Shown in pieces: positions 21,260-32,176 of a stretch of DNA of 64,000 bases. The notes under the pieces were generated by a model that saw only the letters and a program-made list of their open reading frames with translations, was not told the DNA's origin and searched no databases. The stretch is from Saussurea involucrata (Eukaryota > Streptophyta > Magnoliopsida > Asterales > Asteraceae): assembly GCA_033807775.1 (NCBI GenBank), contig CM066314.1:39608001-39672000 (forward strand). Direction: 5' to 3'. How positions within the stretch are numbered: the stretch's first letter is position 1; the number at the start of each line of letters is the position of its first letter. The position numbers and the translations under genes are program-made.

Positions 21260-22381
21260 ATGGTACATACTCGACCTGATCTTCCAGGGAGGTGGACAAA
21301 ATATTATCAATTAAACACGGCACAAAGACGTCAATTGTCAAGGGCACCAAACCGGGATTATGAACAACGGATCGTGAAAAACAGGAGCAGAAAAATCCAT
21401 CCCGAACAAGGGATGAATATTGATGAAATGTTCAACCAACGATTACGCGATATTGCAAATTTTCAAGGATGGGAGCATTTCATCGGAGAACCTGAGCCAT
21501 ATGATCCCGATTTGGTTAAGGAATTCTATGCCGCAATGGTACCACCCGCATTTGGCGAGTGGTCCATAGTCGTCGTAAGAGGCGTAAGAGTACAAATTTC
21601 AATGGACGATATATGTCGTCATTACAATGTGCCTCGACGCGCAAATCTTGACCGTACATATGGCATTCCACCAATCCCAAATGTTGCTCAAGACGAGCAA
21701 TACAGTCCAATCATTGCAGCAACTTTAAGGCGAAGTGGTCGTGACGATTGGGTCCCTAAACAGGACATGATAAAGAAGACGGAACTTCGGCCAGAAATTG
21801 CCATGTGGTTGAGATTTGTCAAGTGCCGTCTAGCACCTTCAACGCACTACTCAACAGTCGATTGGTATGTAGCGCGCATCCTATATTGCCTCAAGAATGG
21901 CATGCTCCTAGATATCAGGCACATCATCGTCCTCCATATGATGGACACCGCGGCCGAGCGGTCTGCAGGTATACTTGCTTTCCCAAGCTTAATAACTAAG
22001 CTATGCAGGGACGCGGGAGTGAGGATTGGACCAACAATTCCCCCACCACCACCATTTGATCGAGCAACATATCGTGCGCACATAAGGGCCGTTAATAGGT
22101 TCGACGGACAAGGGGGTGGTGAAGAAGAGGAGGATGTTTTGATATCTGACGAGGAGGGTGCTGACGTGGAGTACGACCCGGCAGCAGAAGAGGAGCCCGA
22201 GGACCCTCGGATACTTGCTCGCATAAACATGCTAGAGGCCAATATGAATCGAGGGTTTTACAACCTATCTTTGTTGATTAGGGGACAACCGGTGCCGGAT
22301 GACGCATTCCCGACACCTGATGATGCAGGTCCATCTAACCCAAGACCCGCACGGCAGCAGAGAAGAAGAAGGAATGAATGA
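21260..22381 (+). CDS. ORF3 of element A, putative plant transposon protein domain
   Basis: 373 residues, intact. Residues 60-110 hold GWEHFIGEPEPYDPDLVKEF followed by YAAM, the signature of the uncharacterised plant transposon protein domain found in the env position of many Athila-type elements. The middle is folded-looking with RPEIAMWLRFVKCRLAPSTH and a conserved Trp/Tyr pattern. The last 100 residues are strongly acidic (GGGEEEEDVLISDEEGADVE) and end with RPARQQRRRRNE, a possible nuclear localisation signal. There is no signal peptide or clear membrane helix, so it does not look like an envelope protein. Element B has a diverged counterpart at 27715-29605. Function unknown. Confidence 0.8.
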   Translation: MVHTRPDLPGRWTKYYQLNTAQRRQLSRAPNRDYEQRIVKNRSRKIHPEQGMNIDEMFNQRLRDIANFQGWEHFIGEPEPYDPDLVKEFYAAMVPPAFGEWSIVVVRGVRVQISMDDICRHYNVPRRANLDRTYGIPPIPNVAQDEQYSPIIAATLRRSGRDDWVPKQDMIKKTELRPEIAMWLRFVKCRLAPSTHYSTVDWYVARILYCLKNGMLLDIRHIIVLHMMDTAAERSAGILAFPSLITKLCRDAGVRIGPTIPPPPPFDRATYRAHIRAVNRFDGQGGGEEEEDVLISDEEGADVEYDPAAEEEPEDPRILARINMLEANMNRGFYNLSLLIRGQPVPDDAFPTPDDAGPSNPRPARQQRRRRNE

Positions 22382-23802
22382 CAGTGAGCTCGGAAAAACC
22401 TTGATACATCAAACTCCAACGATCCATACATTCGAGGACATTTCACCAAACAAGGGGAGTTTACTGTTTTCCCTCAATTATTAACTGTTTTGAATGTCCT
22501 TTGCTTTATACACACATTGAGGACAATGTTGGATCAAAGTGTGGGGGTAAGATAATTTCGACTTTTTAATGTCATTTGCATGATTTGGGCCTGTTTTGGG
22601 TTATAAATGCTTTTTGGGGGTAATTTTTTCCAAACATTTTGTGCCTAAATGTAGATTGTTGTCTGTTTTGGAAATGTGTTAGCATGTTTTAATGAGCTTA
22701 AATGATTGATGATGATGAGTTTTGACGCATGTATAGCATGATTGAGTTTGATTGATAGCACTTAGAGTCAATTAGTGGTGTATACCGGTCAAAAGTAGAC
22801 TATTGCTAATCTCTTGAACTATCTTAACCCCGTGAGACTCGAGCCTATTAGACTAAACATCTTATGCTAGTCTCTAATTCATTTCTTGCGTGATTACGTC
22901 ATGCATAGTTACGCACCTCTAGAACTTGATTTGTCTCTCCTTAAGATTACAGGATATTACATGCTAATAAAGATGATAAAGGCCATCGTTTGCTCATTTT
23001 GTTAACCCACTAGCCTTAAGCCTACCTTTATGTTATTATTATCCTTTTTGCACACCACTTTGAGCCTTAGCCTATGTTCTTTGCCACCCACATCTTAAAC
23101 CAAACCAAACACGACTCACCCGACCAATCACCAATGGAACGATTCCGATATCCCATATGCTCGAAAGAATTATATGTTGGGAAAGAAAAGAAAGAGCGAA
23201 AAAGAAAATCAAAAGAAATATGTGAAAAAAAAATATAAATAAATAAATAAATAAATAAATTTATGATATGGTTGATTATAAGCGTTTAATCTTTATCCCA
23301 TATCATTGAAAGGGAAATGTGCTTCAAGATAAAAACGTAAATCCCTTAGTTGAAAGGAATTTTCATCGTCAAAGAATCGATTTCTCCATTGGTGTACGGT
23401 CGTTAGCCACTTTGCCCAAATAAATCCCTACCTTAACCAAAGCCTTAGTTCATTACGCCCGAAAAGTCCTTTTGATTTATATGCATGTAATTTATCCGAG
23501 TAGTGGAGAGTGAGAGATTTTTCAAGCTTATGGTAGGTGCATACTAGCGTAGTGACGGTTTGAGCGATACACTTTTAACCCCGAGGAGTGAATTGAGTTT
23601 TATCTTGATTATCCCATTCGTGAGAGTTCTTGTGATTAGCTTGTGTCTACTTGGTTGTGTGTGCTAAATTTTTTATGCTTGATTGCAAATCTCAATCTCA
23701 TGATATGCTATACGTATTGACATTCTCGTTTGATTCGTTTTTATCACGACGTGCTAACTCAAGACATTGCCGAGACGGCCAATGATCTAAGTGTGGGGTA
23801 TT
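22382..23802 (+). other. Noncoding tail of element A, with two purine-rich motifs
   Basis: No coding capacity. AAAGTGTGGGGGTAAG at 22535-22550, right after ORF3, resembles the end-of-element purine tract CTAAGTGTGGGGTATT at 23787-23802 that abuts the 3' LTR. A (TAAA)n microsatellite lies at 23231-23261. Confidence 0.6.
23787..23802 (+). other. Polypurine tract of element A
   Basis: CTAAGTGTGGGGTATT immediately before the 3' LTR start TGATAAG; the site expected to prime plus-strand synthesis. Confidence 0.65.
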
Positions 23803-25253
23803 TGATAAGTGCCAATTTCATATATATTTATACGTCAATTTCCCCATCATTTTGCAAGAATTGATACTCAAAGAACCCCATTTCGTTAAGTTTGTTATTT
23901 TATTACTTGTGATTGCGTTTATTTGTATAAATGTGCTTTATAGGTGTTTTTTATGAGAAAAGGATGTGCACGTCGAAAAACGGGATCGCGAAACAGAGAA
24001 ACGAGCAAAAAACGGAAAAACGTTGCAAAACGAACAGAAGTCGGCGCCGATGCTTCGGCGCCGATGCATCGGCGCGGAGCAATCGGCGCCGAACACCTGT
24101 GTGAACGCAGAATGAAAGGCTGATTTAAATGGTTGCAAGGCTTTTCTTTCTGCAAATTGAGGCTGACTTACGCTGCTTTTGGAGCTGATTATCCCTGCAA
24201 ATTGAGGCATACTTGGTCCTTCTAATGATGAATATTGGGCCCATAAATAGATATTAGTTGTAGTTTAGAGAATATCTCAACTCCTCTTCCTTTATAATCT
24301 CTCTAATATAGTTCTAGGACTGGACTGATCATTTTGACTGGAGATTTTTGGTTTTAGAGAGCAAAACAGAGCAGTTTCTTCCAGCCTTGTATCTTACATT
24401 TTGGTAATCTCTTTTCAAGTTTACATTAGTTAAGTTATGAGTAGCTAAACTTTCTTTCCTAGTGATGAGATTGTAACTATTTCTTTTTATGAATATTGTT
24501 GAGGTTTGATCTACCTTTGTTATCTATCTAATTTCATTTATATAAACCTTGTCTAAAGCATGTTCTTCATTTGTTAGGTCTTTGATTTAAGAATGATCAC
24601 TTAAATCTTACATCTAATCTTGAATCGCTAGTTAAGATTTGGAATACGTAATCGTTCTTAATCTCATTTTAAGTAGCAAGATAATACATCAATTGTGTTA
24701 ATCAATTGATTTGTATTATGGGATTGTATAATCTAACTTCAATGATTGGGCTTCCGATCATTAGTTAGGATTGGTGTTTGTTTGATTATATTGCAATTGA
24801 CAAGATAAATTTGAGTTCGTAACCAAACTAACCTTAGTCAATTAGGAACTACATCGAGCTTCTCATGATAGTTTATTCTTAAGACAAACGGAGTGTATGA
24901 CGCATGTCAAACACTTACGACCGATCTGAAATTAATGGTAACAATTGTACTTCTATTCAAATCAATGATATAAGATTTCAACAAAAGATTGGTTATACTC
25001 ATCACTAGGACCTTTCTCATTATTATCTCATCTCAATTCAATTTCGTGTCTAGTATTAATCAACAACTTCAAAACCCCCCATTTTGTATTTTATTTAGAA
25101 TTCCGATCTTACATGAATATGTTTTGGTTATACAATTAACAACGAGTCCCTGAGGAAACGGTCCTACTTATCATTATCGCAATTTATTGTGTTTAAGAGA
25201 TAATAGGCTAATCATATAAACTACTTATTATTTGTCGGATTCGACACCCGTCA
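23803..25253 (+). mobile_element. Element A 3' LTR
   Basis: 1,451 bp, same length as the 5' LTR with about nine substitutions (for example CTTGG/ATTGG near 24233 and ACGACC/ACGGTC near 25159). Ends at CCCGTCA, followed by the TSD ATATT. Confidence 0.95.
24045..24099. repeat. 55-bp GC-rich palindromic block, copy in 3' LTR
   Basis: Identical to the copies at 13527 and 20518. Confidence 0.95.
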
Positions 25254-25258
25254 ATATT

Positions 25259-26766
25259 TTATGTGACTTAATAAGTCCTTCATATAATTAACCAGTTGTC
25301 AATTGATCAATTATAATCATCCTAAAAATATAACTTTGATTTAGATAATTTGGACAATTATACCATACGATACATCTTTTCGTCTTTTTATCGGACCCGA
25401 TCCCAACTTCACTTTATACCCCAAGCTAAGGCAATTAGCCCATCATTGCTTTAAGTGCACTAAAAACTACAACGACGGTTATGAAATCGAATAATGGAGA
25501 TGGACAAGTCATCACACAAAACTTGGAAATTCAAAATCGCGTTTTTAAGAAAATGATTTATAGACTAGAGAAATGGAAAATCTTGTTTTAAATGTGACGA
25601 AATACAAAACTAACCTTGGAATTCTAACGTTTGATTAAAGGGCTAAAATTATACTAATTAAATGAGGAAAAGGTTTTAACAATAAAAACAAAGATAACAC
25701 TTGCAACCTCTATAATTTCACCATTACTACAAATCGTGAACCAAGCTAGTTGGGGATTCGAAGAGATTAATTCAGACTTCCAAATTGTAGTAGTAATTAA
25801 AATATAGAAGTGGGTCAAGAGTGGGTGTTTGAAATCAACGAAAACCGAAGGTTGAACAACTCGAGATTATTAAAACTTGGTTGCGAAAAACATTAATTAA
25901 ACCGATTATTACGAAAGTAATCTAAAACCGTGGAAACGAAAAGCTTGATTTAAGACCGTAAGAAGTTGAAAACGATGGAACTTTAGCAAGATCTTTGCGA
26001 TTAACGGAAAACACGAGATGAATAAAACGTACTTTATATTAAACTAAAATCAAACCCGAGCGTAATTGAAACCACAAGGGTGTGAGATGTGAACCAACCC
26101 AATTTAGCCGTGGGTTTGGTTCACCTATTACACTTGACCGAACCACAAAATAAAGACCAAGTGGCAATGGAGTTCTCAGCTGCCACCTCCAGCTGCTACT
26201 ATTACTCCTAACTACTTGATATGTGCAATATGAGGGATGCCTAATACACTACCACTACCCACATATATATAACCGTGAGTTTTCTTGGGGCCCAAGAATA
26301 GCTCTTGGGGGCCCAAGTGTACATCCAAAATCAGCCCAACATAAAACTAATTTGAGTCCATAGCTAAATCAACAACAAGTCCATCTTCTATGTCAAAAAT
26401 CGGCCCAAGTAAGTGGATGCAAGTATTGTGTTTTTCGGCCCAAGTAAACAAAAGCGTTGCCGTGTCCAAAATATGAAGTCTTCCGTTTTCATTCCGCTAC
26501 GTGTAGTTCGCTTCTTTTTTTCCACGTACTTCCCATATATATAGACTTCAAAAATGGCAATTGTTTTCTCCCTACATTTAGACAACTTTGGATGAGAACA
26601 TTGCTATAATATAAATATAATTACGTTACTTTGACGTTTTAAAGTACAAAGCATTTATTTGCTAAATTAGACACTAAAATGAACTAAAAAGACTCAATGG
26701 GGAATAAAAATTAGCTCAAAATTATAATAAAAGGCTATAAATAGGGTTATAAAAATAACCCTATCA
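25259..26766 (-). mobile_element. Element B 3' LTR, part 2
   Basis: Resumes the LTR cut at 13284; aligns with 44986-46488 and ends AACCCTATCA. Length with part 1 is 1,846 bp versus 1,843 bp for the partner. Confidence 0.9.
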
Positions 26767-27714
26767 CAACCGCAAATTCGAACTGTTGCTTGTCCTCAAG
26801 CAACTTTATTACAAAAAAATTTGAGCTATAAACTTTGCTTATTCAAAAATTGTGATTTCAATCCAATTGTCATGACCACAAGCACAATACGTCTCAACCT
26901 CATTCAACTCATGCATACGAATAACCATTCATAAAATGAATTCTTTCTACTCACTCGTCCGAACTATCAACCATAGGCTAGCCACATAATTCCTGTTCAA
27001 CTAGAATCACATAATTGCAACCAAGAATTGTTCATGCATGTGGCTTTTTCAATCTTTTGCATGCATGGCCTTTTTCCAACACTTTAATGGGTTTCTGTTT
27101 ATGGCAATATTTTACTGCCAGCTTTTTTTTGAGGAATTGATTTTTAGACATATTGGTATCTTTGGTGTCTTTGACACTTTTGTAATGCACGTAAAATTTA
27201 GAATGGAGCTTTGCTCTTTTGTGTATGTCTATTTTCCTTTTGTGCAATTTTTTTGAAATTTGACGCACTTTTTGCAAAGAGGTGTGTGTATGGGATGATA
27301 TGGGTATGAATAAGAGATGTTTGACCATATCATCCTCCCAACCGCAAATTCGGAGGGTTCAATGTCCTCATTGAACATTGTGAGCACATTAACTTGTGTT
27401 TGCATGGAAGAAAGGTGGTGGTGTGTTTGTTGTTGCATGATTCTAACAATGGGAAACATGGACTCAATAGGCTAGTTCTAGTGACGAACAATGCAAGCTG
27501 CAAGAACAATCATATTACTCAAGCTATCATAACAGGAACCGAACTAGTATCAACAAATCGTGACGTGTGTGCATGGTGGCATGGATGAAATAACAACTTT
27601 CTGAATGCGCCAAAACAATCCCAGACTCATCTATTCTAAAACATGCATAAAATTAAAACACTTATTCGAAAGCAGGTAAAAGAGATAGGGGTGTATAGGG
27701 GTGTTGAACCTGTC
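26767..27714 (-). other. Noncoding tail of element B between ORF3 and 3' LTR
   Basis: On the minus strand, CGAATTTGCGGTTG directly precedes the LTR (26767-26780), with TTGAGGACAAG just upstream. A second copy, CCGAATTTGCGGTTGGGAGG, lies at 27332-27351 after AATGAGGACATTG, close to the end of ORF3. Small ORFs here (for example 27032-27328) show no domain. Confidence 0.55.
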
Positions 27715-29605
27715 CTACTCATGGTGAGTAGGATGCTGCTCCGCTGACATCCACAGAAGGTCCAATGGAAAAGGTGGTAACTGCCTCAACAAATCGGGGT
27801 ACTCTTTGGTCCAAATGGCTCGAATCAGGTCATCCCTAGACTTCTCATATCTCAACCATCTCACATTATCATCATGGGTCTTCTTCAAATATGTGATGAT
27901 CACATCCATCTTTGCACTCAAATCCTCACTCAGTCCAGTTATCTGTTTATTAATAAACAATCTTTGTTTTCTTAGCTTTGAAGTGAGGTCTTTTCGGAGA
28001 GAACGAAAGTTTGTTTCCAAAGAAACTAACACATCATTGTCTCTCTTGGGATGGAAATACGTGTTATTTCTCAAAAGTCTCTCGACATTCATTTTATCCG
28101 TAGAAAAATGGTCAGTGGGTAGAATAGGTACGTTTGCTCGTTCCATTAAAGCATGTATGATGGTTGGATGTGGCATGCGTGCATTGGCTCTTTCAGCTCC
28201 GCTAAAAATGTTATTGGAGATTAGCCGGCCCACATTGAATTTGTGCCCTTCCATTATACAGTATAGAATGAACACACGTACCATGCAGAGACTTGTGTCG
28301 TGTGATGTGGGATACAAAGTGTGTCTTAAAAAGAAGAACCACACGTTTGCTTCGGGTAGTAGACAGTGCGAACGTAAAAGTCGTGTAAGTCCTTTAAATG
28401 ACCAATCTGACCCGTCATGTGCTATTCTTTTTAGAATAGCCTGGAGGTCAGCTTCCGTAGCACCATCTGTTAGTCTACTTAACTCAGATTCCTTTGAATC
28501 AAATTCCAATCCCAAAACAGTATTTATCATTTCGGCCGAGTAACAAATTGTTGTTTGTCTTACTGTGATTTCGAACCCGTTGGTGACTGACAGTTCTGTG
28601 TAGAAGTCCCGAACCCAATCGACATTATATGGTTTTGGGACTTCACACAATGAACTCCATCCCAATTTTTCGATTTGATGCACAAATTGTGGGTATGCTA
28701 ATAAGACTAAGTGATGGAAACCCTTAGTTGCTTGTCCGATTTTTCTTTTAAAAGATTTATGACGTGCAAGTGCTTCGTGACAACTAAACATTTCTAAACG
28801 AGAGATATGAGAATTTGAGAAGTTACCCACTTTTTCTTTTCCTTTTCCACTGTGATCAGTGTGTTTCGGTGTTGGAATGGCAGCGGGTTCGATGTTGCTT
28901 TCTTGAACATCCTCTTCTATAGGTTCTTCAATCCTCAATCTTTTTGCTGGTGGTAGGTTCAAAGGGCTCGCCATCCTGGACCGAGGGTTTGGGATTGGGT
29001 TGAACCAAGGAGTGTTGGGATCAAACCGAGGGTCATTATATGGTGGAGGGCTTTGTCGATGACCCACAAGTACGACAGTCGACGCCAATGGTGGGTATCG
29101 TGGGTTTAGCATCGCAGACGTGAGATAGGGCCTGAAGGCCGATTGTCTTGCATGAATGGGCTGACCCAAAGAGTTTAGGACCACCGCACATGAAGGTGTG
29201 GGCTGTGGTCGTACCTGAGATGAGCTCGGTGAGTAAAATGGCCGAACGTAATCTGGAGGATGAGTCGTGGGTCGTGAAGATGGTGATCGAGGTCCAAACC
29301 TGCGCAGAAACTTGGTGGTCGCCACGTATGTCCGATCAAAAGGTTGGTATGCGGTGAAGGTTGATGAATCACCCAACGAGATGTTTAGATCGATGTTTTG
29401 ATGCTGGTTCGACATAGATATCGCCGATTGTGGTCCGATGATGGTCGTGTGTGGTCTCAGTTGCATCGTCGGCGAAGGGGGGGGGGGTATTTAGGGTTTC
29501 GGCGATTTGGGCTAATGTGAGGAGAGGGGTGTGTTTCGGATGCATACCCGTGGAAGATGATTCTCCGGTGGGTTTCGAGGGTGTAGGATGAGAGAAATCG
29601 GTCAT
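27715..29605 (-). pseudogene. ORF3 of element B, putative plant transposon protein domain
   Basis: Open from 29466 to 27715 (583 residues in the longest frame). The likely start is the ATG at 29605 in another frame (MTDFSHPTPSKPTGESSSTG); the two join at a run of eleven C/G at 29477-29487, a typical slippage frameshift. The N-terminal third is low-complexity Pro/His/Ser-rich. The central part has LEMFSCHEALARHKSFKRKI and CEVPKPYNVDWVRDFYTELS, matching the P-x-Y-x2-D-x-V-[KR]-[ED]-F-Y signature of element A ORF3. The C-terminal region has coiled-coil-like FRSLRKDLTSKLRKQRLF. No membrane segment is evident. Confidence 0.75.
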
Positions 29606-30484
29606 TTGTGATTTTTCCGGTGAGAAGTTTCGAACCAGCAGAAAAATGAGGGTGGTGAGGGTTCAGGGTAATCGAGGGGTTGGATTTTAAGATGGAGAAG
29701 ACGAAGAAGTGATGGGGGGTGTACTGTGGACTTGGCAGAGTCGATGGGATGGTGAGAAGGGGTGGTGATGATGACTTCTGCCGGCTGTCTTGTTGAGAGA
29801 GAGATAGAGGGGTACGAGAGAAATAGAGAAGAGAGTGAGAGAAGAGAAGAGAAAAAATTATACCTGTTATTTGATGGATTAAGGTTTTGCTGGACACCCA
29901 AGTACACTGTGTATCACTGAATTCTCAGTAGCATTTAATGTCCAGTATGTAACAACAAATTTTATCAGATTAAAATCTAATTCAAAATCTTAGAAAGATA
30001 CTGATGTTTGTTTAAGCTCAATTGTTTAGTCAAGACCCAACTTGTGTAATTAGATTTTAACCAAACCAGTCCAATGCAAATAACCCAAACAAAAATTCAT
30101 TGGGCCGAATTCTCTCTCTTGGTCCGATTTTTTTTTCTTATGGGTCGCAAAGAATTTTAACTAGGCCTGATTTAGATTACTTGCGAAGTCGGCCAAACCG
30201 TTTCTATTTTGGTGACCCAAATCTTTCCGTTTCGTAAAAATTTGGCCAAAGGCCGGAAATTTTTACGTTTTCTCTGCTCTTTTTATTTCCCGAATCTTTC
30301 TCTCAATCAACTTCTTACTGTACATACCAACTCCTAAAAATCTATAGTTACTCCTTCTTTTTGATTTTTAATTTATTTAAGTAAAACTTTAAAAATTAAA
30401 TTACATACATATATATATATATTCTCTTTTTTTTCTTTTTCAAACGTATGTACACTTTTTCTTGGAAATTAATTCCAAGGGCTT
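29606..30484 (-). other. Noncoding interval between integrase and ORF3 of element B
   Basis: Counterpart of 20324-21259 in element A, but without the 55-bp block. Contains a (TA)n stretch near 30408-30422, a CT-rich minus-strand leader at 29790-29860 and no convincing coding region. Confidence 0.5.
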
Positions 30485-32176
30485 TCACTGCACTTTTTTT
30501 GACAGATGGACAACCTCAATAGGTTGTTGTGTGATTGCGGATGGTTCAAGAAAATGTTTCACCCTTTGACCGTTTACTTTAAAAGTAGTTCCTTTTTCGG
30601 GGTCAATTAAGTCAATCACACCATAAGGGTATACCTTTGCAATCTGAAATGGTCCTGTCCATCTTGAGTTTAGTTTTCCAGGAAATAACCTGAGTCTGGA
30701 ATTGAACAACAGAACTTGTTGTCCTGCAATGAACTCTTTTGGAATGATCTTTTTATCATGCCATCTTTTTGTGTTTTCTTTGTAAAGTTTTGCATTTTCA
30801 TAGGACAGATTCCTATGTTCTTCCAATTCACACAATTGTAGAGTTCTTTTCTTTCCGGCTTCATCCAGACTCATGTTAAGTTCCTTGATGGCCCAATAGG
30901 CCTTGTGTTCTAGCTCCACAGGGAGGTGACAGGATTTGCCAAAAACCAACTTATAGGGGGACATACCAATAGGGGTTTTGTAAGCAGTCCGGTAGGCCCA
31001 CAAGGCATCATCCAGTTTGGATGCCCAATCCTTTCGGTGTGGCTTGACTACTTTGGCTAACATTCCTTTTATCTCCCTATTGGACAACTCAGCCAAACCA
31101 TTGGTTTGCGGGTGATATGCAGTGGCCACCCGGTGCTGAATGTTGTATTTGTCCAAAAGCTCTTCCAATAAGTTGTTTATGAAATGAGTGCCTTCATCAC
31201 TAATTAAGGCACGAGGTGTGCCAAATCTAGTGAAGATGTGTTTTTGCAGAAATTTGGCAACTGTTTTTGTATCATTAGAGTGGCAAGCCATAGTTTCCAC
31301 CCATTTAGACACATAATCTACATCTACCAAAATATAAGCACAATTGTTAGACAGTGGAAATGGTCCCATAAAGTCAATGCCCCAAACATCAAATAATTTA
31401 ACTTCCAAAATTCCATTAAGAGGCATTTCATTCCTTTGTGAGATATTTCCACTCCTTTGGCACTCATTGCATGTTTTTGCAAAATTATGAGCATCAGTGT
31501 TTAAGGTAGGCCAGTACAAACCTGATTGCAGTACTTTTGCAGTTGTCCTACTTCCTCCAAAATGCCCTCCACAAGGTCCTGTATGGCAATGATATAATAC
31601 AGATGCCACTTCTTCCTTAGGGATGCATCTTTTGATTACCTGGTCTGCACAAATCTTGAATAGAAAAGGATCATCCCATAGGAATTTCTTGGAATAAAAA
31701 ATGAGTTTCTTTCTTTGATGTTTGTTAAATTCCTTTGGAATAATGCCACATGCCAAATAATTCGCCAGATCTGCAAACCAAGGTGTTGCAGTGTGTTGTA
31801 CAACTAGAATCCTTTCATCTGGGAAAACTTCACAGATACCACCAGTGTGTGCAGTATTCTCTTGTTTTTCTAACCTTGACAAGTGGTCAGCCACTTGATT
31901 ATTAATACCCTTCCTGTCAATGATTTCCAAATCAAATTCTTGTAACAACAAGATCCACCTTATTAGCCTAGGTTTTGCATCTTTTTTGGAAATGAGATAC
32001 TTGATGGCTACATGATCAGTATGCACAATAACTTTGGCACCCATCAAGTATGATCTGAATTTTTCAAAAGCAAACACCACAACTAATAATTCTTTTTCAG
32101 TGGTGATGTAGTTGATTTGGGCTTCATTGAGGGTTTTGCTCGCATAGTAAATGGAATGGAAATCTTTATTATTTTT
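30485..32176 (-). CDS. RNase H-integrase segment of element B pol, downstream of amber codon
   Basis: Open from just after the TAG at 32179-32177 to 30485, in the same frame as the RT C-terminus upstream. RNase H shows TTEKELLVVVFAFEKFRSYL, HTDHVAIKYL and VADHLSRL. Integrase follows without a break: the zinc region with CKTCNECQ-like spacing (CNECQRSG), then VWGIDFMGPF, LISDEGTHF and TNGLAELSNREIK as the DDE core, and FKVNGQRVKHF at the tail. Glu replaces the usual Arg after SD in SDEGTH. It has no credible own start. This 1.7-kb part is the best preserved of B although other parts are shattered. Confidence 0.88.
   Translation of the reverse strand, partial: KNNKDFHSIYYASKTLNEAQINYITTEKELLVVVFAFEKFRSYLMGAKVIVHTDHVAIKYLISKKDAKPRLIRWILLLQEFDLEIIDRKGINNQVADHLSRLEKQENTAHTGGICEVFPDERILVVQHTATPWFADLANYLACGIIPKEFNKHQRKKLIFYSKKFLWDDPFLFKICADQVIKRCIPKEEVASVLYHCHTGPCGGHFGGSRTTAKVLQSGLYWPTLNTDAHNFAKTCNECQRSGNISQRNEMPLNGILEVKLFDVWGIDFMGPFPLSNNCAYILVDVDYVSKWVETMACHSNDTKTVAKFLQKHIFTRFGTPRALISDEGTHFINNLLEELLDKYNIQHRVATAYHPQTNGLAELSNREIKGMLAKVVKPHRKDWASKLDDALWAYRTAYKTPIGMSPYKLVFGKSCHLPVELEHKAYWAIKELNMSLDEAGKKRTLQLCELEEHRNLSYENAKLYKENTKRWHDKKIIPKEFIAGQQVLLFNSRLRLFPGKLNSRWTGPFQIAKVYPYGVIDLIDPEKGTTFKVNGQRVKHFLEPSAITQQPIEVVHLSKKVQ

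Larger units (their letters stand above)
13285..25253 (+). mobile_element. Element A: Athila-type retrotransposon inside B's LTR
   Basis: An 11,969-bp element on the plus strand with two 1,451-bp LTRs (13285-14735, 23803-25253) and a perfect 5-bp TSD ATATT (13280-13284 and 25254-25258). About nine LTR differences by eye give 0.6% divergence, so the insertion is recent. Order: LTR, tRNA-Asp-type PBS, gag-protease-RT, amber codon, RNase H, frameshift, integrase, a 936-bp noncoding interval, ORF3, a 1.4-kb noncoding tail, purine tract, LTR. The layout and DLGAS protease place it in the Athila lineage. Confidence 0.95.

Noticed and set aside
21260..22381. Calling ORF3 an envelope gene from its position
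   Set aside because: No signal peptide, membrane helix or cleavage site; it matches a generic plant transposon protein motif instead.
27032..27328. 98-codon minus-strand ORF in element B tail
   Set aside because: Lys/His-rich, no recognised domain, lies in the noncoding tail between ORF3 and the LTR.
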